In this document: piece after piece, positions 8,026-10,142 of the stretch
Layout: each line of letters begins with the position of its first letter
How positions within the stretch are numbered: the stretch's first letter is position 1
Origin: Bacteroidales bacterium
GTDB taxonomy: Bacteria; Bacteroidota; Bacteroidia; Bacteroidales; VadinHA17
Assembly (NCBI GenBank): GCA_003520925.1
Contig: DOTV01000012.1
Coordinates: 3,667-13,808 of the forward strand
DNA length: 10,142 nt
Direction: 5' to 3'
The notes under the pieces: generated by a model
Seen by the model: the letters and a program-made list of their open reading frames with translations, nothing else
What the model was told of the DNA's origin: nothing
Database searches by the model: none
Position numbers and translations under genes: made by a program

Positions 8026-8027
8026 CT

Positions 8028-8096
8028 CTACCATCCCATGCACATAGGCATAAACGGCAGAAAGTGTTTTTTTTGAATCGAATGAAATGTTTTCAT
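8028..8096 (-). CDS. Candidate Met/Cys-rich leader peptide, 22 codons
   Basis: A complete short ORF, ATG (8096-8094) to TAG (8030-8028), lies in the transcribed leader of the met operon between the SAM-I riboswitch and metY. The 22-residue product has a basic, His-containing first half (MKTFHSIQKKH), then FLPF, and ends MPMCMGW. Three Met and one Cys fall in the last seven codons. Met and Cys are the sulfur amino acids made or used by the flanking genes, as expected of an amino-acid-sensing leader peptide. The ORF starts 14 bases after the riboswitch P1 stem, so the riboswitch is placed to control this ORF rather than metY, 150 bases further on. There is no Shine-Dalgarno, and the ATG sits in a 7-bp hairpin. 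It is too short for codon statistics and could be chance; conservation across relatives would decide. I do not recognise it as a named gene. Confidence 0.55.
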   Translation of the reverse strand: MKTFHSIQKKHFLPFMPMCMGW

Positions 8097-8097
8097 T
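8081..8097 (-). promoter_or_regulatory. Hairpin enclosing the leader-ORF start codon
   Basis: On the minus strand AATGAAA (8097-8091), loop ACA, TTTCATT (8087-8081) is a perfect 7-bp A/U-rich stem with the leader-ORF AUG in its 5' arm. It is weak but close to the riboswitch, so it could tune initiation. It is not a terminator: the run that follows is A on this strand (T's on the + strand). Confidence 0.4.
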
Positions 8098-8110
8098 GTT
8101 CCAGTGTTAA

Positions 8111-8232
8111 TTTTTATCATCTCCCGTTTTTCCGGGATTAGGTTTTGGCACCTTTCTCCGTCTGCCATCTGACTGACGGGTTGGTTGCCAGGGTTTCACA
8201 GAGCCTAATCTCTTCGCCCTTCTTAATAAAAA
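8111..8232 (-). promoter_or_regulatory. SAM-I (S-box) riboswitch of the met operon
   Basis: Read on the minus strand, all SAM-I parts can be drawn. P1: TTTTTATTA (8232-8224) with TGATAAAAA (8119-8111), 9 bp with one G-U. P2: outer GGG/CCC (8219-8217 with 8193-8191), a kink-turn with CGA opposite GTGAAA, inner AGAG/CTCT (8213-8210 with 8203-8200) and loop ATTAGG. The loop is complementary to CCTAAT (8142-8137), the P2-loop/J3-4 pseudoknot. P3: GGCAACC (8189-8183) with GGTGCC (8152-8147), extended by CCGTC/GACGG. P4: CCCG/CGGG (8136-8133 with 8126-8123), followed by the conserved AGATGA. SAM-I RNAs turn methionine genes down when SAM is high, which matches the genes below. No terminator with a U-tract follows, so control is probably at translation or by another route. 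Confidence 0.95.
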
Positions 8233-8273
8233 TCAAACAACCTTGAATGGAAGGAATATTTGATTTGTGACTG

Positions 8274-8304
8274 CAAATGTATGAATGATTTCGGGAAATA
8301 CAAA
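8274..8304 (-). promoter_or_regulatory. Bacteroidota-type promoter for the metY-hom-metH-metF operon
   Basis: On the minus strand, TTTG (8304-8301) is followed after exactly 19 bases by TACATTTG (8281-8274), an exact match to the Bacteroidota -33 TTTG / -7 TAnnTTTG consensus. The predicted start of transcription is near 8265-8270, about 35 bases before the riboswitch P1 stem. The operon leader would then be about 390 bases long. The match is seen; use of the promoter is inferred. Confidence 0.8.
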
Positions 8305-8324
8305 TTAATTTGGTCTTAATGAGG

Positions 8325-8422
8325 TTTACCACGGAGTTACACGGATTTAATACGGAGTTACGCTGTAATAATTTATTACTCCGTGAAGCTCTGTGAGAAA
8401 CTCCGTGAAACCCCGTGGTAAA
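8325..8422. repeat. 'CCACGGAGTT' inverted-repeat element between the divergent promoters
   Basis: TTTACCACGG (8325-8334) and CCGTGGTAAA (8413-8422) are perfect inverted ends of a 98-base palindromic element. Inside, ACGGAGT (8352-8358) pairs with ACTCCGT (8378-8384) around the palindrome GTAATAA T TTATTAC (8365-8379). CGGAG/CTCCG blocks recur on each arm. The first 15 bases of the ACCACGGAGTTACAC part (8328-8342) recur exactly at 10107-10121. No ORF worth calling lies inside. It separates the met promoter from the cysS promoter; a role as an insulator or bidirectional stop is possible but not shown. Confidence 0.8.
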
Positions 8423-8471
8423 AAAGTAGTTAACCAGAAATCCATGTGGTATTTAACTTGGAGAAAAAACC

Positions 8472-8506
8472 TTCGTGAGGAGTTTCTGATTTTTCCTTTA
8501 CTTTTG
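8472..8506 (+). promoter_or_regulatory. Probable cysS promoter
   Basis: TACTTTTG (8499-8506) is an exact TAnnTTTG -7 match. Upstream, after 23 bases, is TTCG (8472-8475), a weak -33 (consensus TTTG). Transcription would start around 8511-8515, leaving a 5' leader of only about 15 bases before the cysS ATG at 8528. This also supports the 8528 start over the upstream in-frame ATG at 8393, which lies before this promoter. Confidence 0.6.
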
Positions 8507-8527
8507 TATCAAATCATTGTTCAGCAA

Positions 8528-9997
8528 ATGCAAAATAACCTCACGATCTATAACACTCTCACAAGGCAGAAAGAAATATTCAAACCACTTCACCCGCCAT
8601 TCACCGGGCTATATGTCTGCGGCCCCACCGTGTACAGCAATGCCCACCTGGGCCATGCAAGACCGGCAATAACATTTGACCTTCTTTACCGGTATCTTTT
8701 GCACCTTGGATACAAAGTCAGGTATGTACGAAACATAACCGACGTCGGCCATCTCGAGAATGATGCTGATGAAGGTGAGGATAAGATAGAGAAGACTGCC
8801 CGCATCGAACACCTTGAACCAATGGAGGTGGTACAGAACTACATGAACACCTTCCACAGGAACATGGATCAGCTGAATACACTTAAACCTTCGATTGAAC
8901 CGCGTGCCTCCGGACATATAATTGAACAACAGGAATTTATAAAGCATCTTCTCAATAATGGATACGCATATGAGGTAAATGGTTCGGTTTATTTTGATGT
9001 ATTAAAGTACAGCAGGAAATACAAATACGGAAAACTGTCAGGCCGTGTCCTTGAGGAGTTACAGGCCAATACCAGGGTACTTGAAGGTCAGGATGAAAAA
9101 CATAATCCGGTTGATTTTGCGCTATGGAAAAAAGCAACACCTGAACACCTTATGAAATGGCCTTCTGAATGGAGTGACGGATATCCCGGGTGGCATCTTG
9201 AATGCTCTGCCATGAGTGTAAAATATCTGGGTGAAGTTTTTGACATCCACGGCGGAGGTATGGATCTCCAGTTCCCTCATCACGAGTGCGAAATAGCACA
9301 GTCGACGGCAGCCCTCGGTAAAGAGTCGGTCAGATACTGGATGCACAACAACATGATCACCATAAATGGGCAGAAGATGGCCCGTTCACTTGGTAACTTC
9401 ATTACTCTCGACCAGTTCTTTAGTGGTGACCATGAGATGCTTGAACAGCGATATAGTCCGATGACAGTGAGGTTTTTTGTGCTTCAGGCTCATTACCGCA
9501 GTACGGTCGATTTCTCAAACGAAGCTCTTCAGGCTGCCGAAAAAGGATTTCAACGGCTATTTAAAGGGATTGAGACACTTAAAAAGCTGAAACCTTCGGA
9601 TGAGTCAACTTTAGATATAAACGACCTCCGGAAGAAATGCTATGAAGCAATGGACGATGATCTAAATAGTCCGGTTTTACTTTCGCATCTTTTTGAAGCA
9701 GTGAAATATATCAATTCGGTAAATGATGGAAGCGAAAAGCTGAACTCTGCAGATCTTGATACTATGAAGAATCTGTTCAACACTTTTGTTTTTGAAATTC
9801 TTGGACTGAAGGATGAAACTGAAGGCAAAACTGATGAAAAGCTGACTGGTGATTTGATGAAGATAATTATTAAGCTTAGGCAGGAAGCAAAGAATAAGAA
9901 AGAGTGGGCTGTTTCAGATAAGATCCGGGGTGACCTCAAAAATGCAGGAATTGTACTTAAAGACCATAAGGACGGTGCAGATTGGGAAAGGGAGTGA
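8528..9997 (+). CDS. cysS: Cysteinyl-tRNA synthetase
   Basis: Class I aminoacyl-tRNA synthetase that charges tRNA-Cys in the cytoplasm. From ATG 8528 the protein has 489 residues, near the usual 460-490. The cysteine-selective Zn site is complete: Cys31 (LYVCGPTVY), Cys226 (WHLECSAM), His251 and Glu255 (FPHHECE), with the same spacing as E. coli 209/234/238. The HIGH motif is HLGH (40-43). The KMSKS loop reads KMARS (283-287, then LGN), with Ala for Ser and Arg for the second Lys; a conservative variant, and the rest of the enzyme looks intact. A C-terminal helical anticodon-binding part follows (about 310-489). I chose ATG 8528 (MQNNLTIYNTLTRQKE) because the 45 residues in frame before it read through the 'CCACGGAGTT' repeat and the likely promoter. 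It is divergent from the met operon and flanked on both sides by the same repeat. Confidence 0.96.
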   Translation: MQNNLTIYNTLTRQKEIFKPLHPPFTGLYVCGPTVYSNAHLGHARPAITFDLLYRYLLHLGYKVRYVRNITDVGHLENDADEGEDKIEKTARIEHLEPMEVVQNYMNTFHRNMDQLNTLKPSIEPRASGHIIEQQEFIKHLLNNGYAYEVNGSVYFDVLKYSRKYKYGKLSGRVLEELQANTRVLEGQDEKHNPVDFALWKKATPEHLMKWPSEWSDGYPGWHLECSAMSVKYLGEVFDIHGGGMDLQFPHHECEIAQSTAALGKESVRYWMHNNMITINGQKMARSLGNFITLDQFFSGDHEMLEQRYSPMTVRFFVLQAHYRSTVDFSNEALQAAEKGFQRLFKGIETLKKLKPSDESTLDINDLRKKCYEAMDDDLNSPVLLSHLFEAVKYINSVNDGSEKLNSADLDTMKNLFNTFVFEILGLKDETEGKTDEKLTGDLMKIIIKLRQEAKNKKEWAVSDKIRGDLKNAGIVLKDHKDGADWERE

Positions 9998-10003
9998 GTC
10001 AAA

Positions 10004-10025
10004 AGGCTCCCCTCCCGGGAGGTAC
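10004..10025. repeat. Short GC palindrome after cysS
   Basis: CCTCCCGGGAGG (10011-10022) is a perfect 12-base palindrome 13 bases after the cysS stop. The segment from GGCTCC to GGTACC resembles the reverse complement of 599-615 (CTCCCAGGAGGGTATC against CTCCCGGGAGGTACC), so it may be a short or decayed member of the same family. No T-tract follows; as an RNA hairpin it would have a four-base CCGG loop. It is a weak terminator candidate at best. Confidence 0.5.
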
Positions 10026-10106
10026 CATTCATACACAACTCATAATTGATAATAAATCAGGATGTTAAAACATTGAAGAATTATAGAATCTAATAAAATC
10101 TATAAA

Positions 10107-10142
10107 ACCACGGAGTTACACAGTGTTTCACAGAGTAAATCA
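10107..10142. repeat. Second 'CCACGGAGTT' repeat, cut by the window edge
   Basis: ACCACGGAGTTACAC (10107-10121) is identical to 8328-8342, followed by a diverging AGTGTTTCACAGAG that keeps the same flavour. Only the left part is inside the window, so whether an inverted right end follows cannot be seen. With the copy at 8325-8422 it brackets cysS. Confidence 0.7.

Noticed and set aside
8067..8097. Intrinsic terminator in the met leader (AATGAAA/TTTCATT hairpin near eight T's)
   Set aside because: The T's are on the + strand and precede the hairpin; on the transcribed minus strand the run is A, so it cannot end the met leader. No + strand gene needs a terminator here.
8138..8332. 64-codon minus-strand ORF upstream of metY
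   Set aside because: It overlaps the promoter and the SAM-I riboswitch, and its sequence is explained by the RNA fold; no protein-like features.
8393..8527. N-terminal extension of cysS starting at 8393
   Set aside because: The extra 45 residues come from the 'CCACGGAGTT' repeat and the likely promoter; CysS proteins begin close to MQNNLTIYNT at 8528.

Overview
The window looks like chromosomal DNA from a member of the Bacteroidota, probably an environmental lineage (inference). The reasons are: two promoters fit the Bacteroidota sigma consensus (TTTG, about 19 bases, TAnnTTTG); the start codons have A-rich leaders and no clear Shine-Dalgarno sequences; and the gaps between genes carry C-run/G-run palindromes and 'CCACGGAGTT' repeats of a kind common in such genomes. 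All six full-size genes belong to methionine, one-carbon or cysteine metabolism.

Layout. At the left edge is the 3' part of metK (S-adenosylmethionine synthetase, + strand). It converges on a four-gene minus-strand operon that reads right to left: metY (O-acetylhomoserine sulfhydrylase), hom (homoserine dehydrogenase), metH (B12-dependent methionine synthase) and metF (methylenetetrahydrofolate reductase). metY and hom overlap by 4 bases, hom and metH are 52 bases apart, and metH and metF are 9 bases apart. Divergent from the operon is cysS (cysteinyl-tRNA synthetase, + strand). The proteins form one route: Hom makes homoserine, an acetyltransferase encoded elsewhere activates it, MetY adds sulfide to give homocysteine, MetF supplies methyl-tetrahydrofolate, MetH makes methionine, and MetK makes SAM.

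The most interesting part is the roughly 400-base operon leader between its promoter (8274-8304) and metY (start at 7877). It holds a canonical SAM-I riboswitch (8111-8232). Only 14 bases after it comes a 22-codon ORF (8028-8096) whose peptide ends in MPMCMGW, with three Met and one Cys in the last seven residues. The ORF's start codon lies in a small hairpin, and just after its stop are two mutually exclusive hairpins. metY itself is more than 230 bases from the riboswitch. I read this as a possible two-input leader that senses SAM through RNA and Met/Cys-tRNA charging through a leader peptide. This is inference and needs comparative support.

The gaps between genes also hold several repeats: a heptamer array directly after metK, nested C-run/G-run palindromes at 599-647, 5326-5380 and 7901-7974, a short related palindrome after cysS, and 'CCACGGAGTT' repeats on both sides of cysS. 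The palindrome at 5326-5380 lies inside the hom reading frame and encodes its last 19 residues. I found no tRNA, rRNA, CRISPR array, transposase or phage gene.
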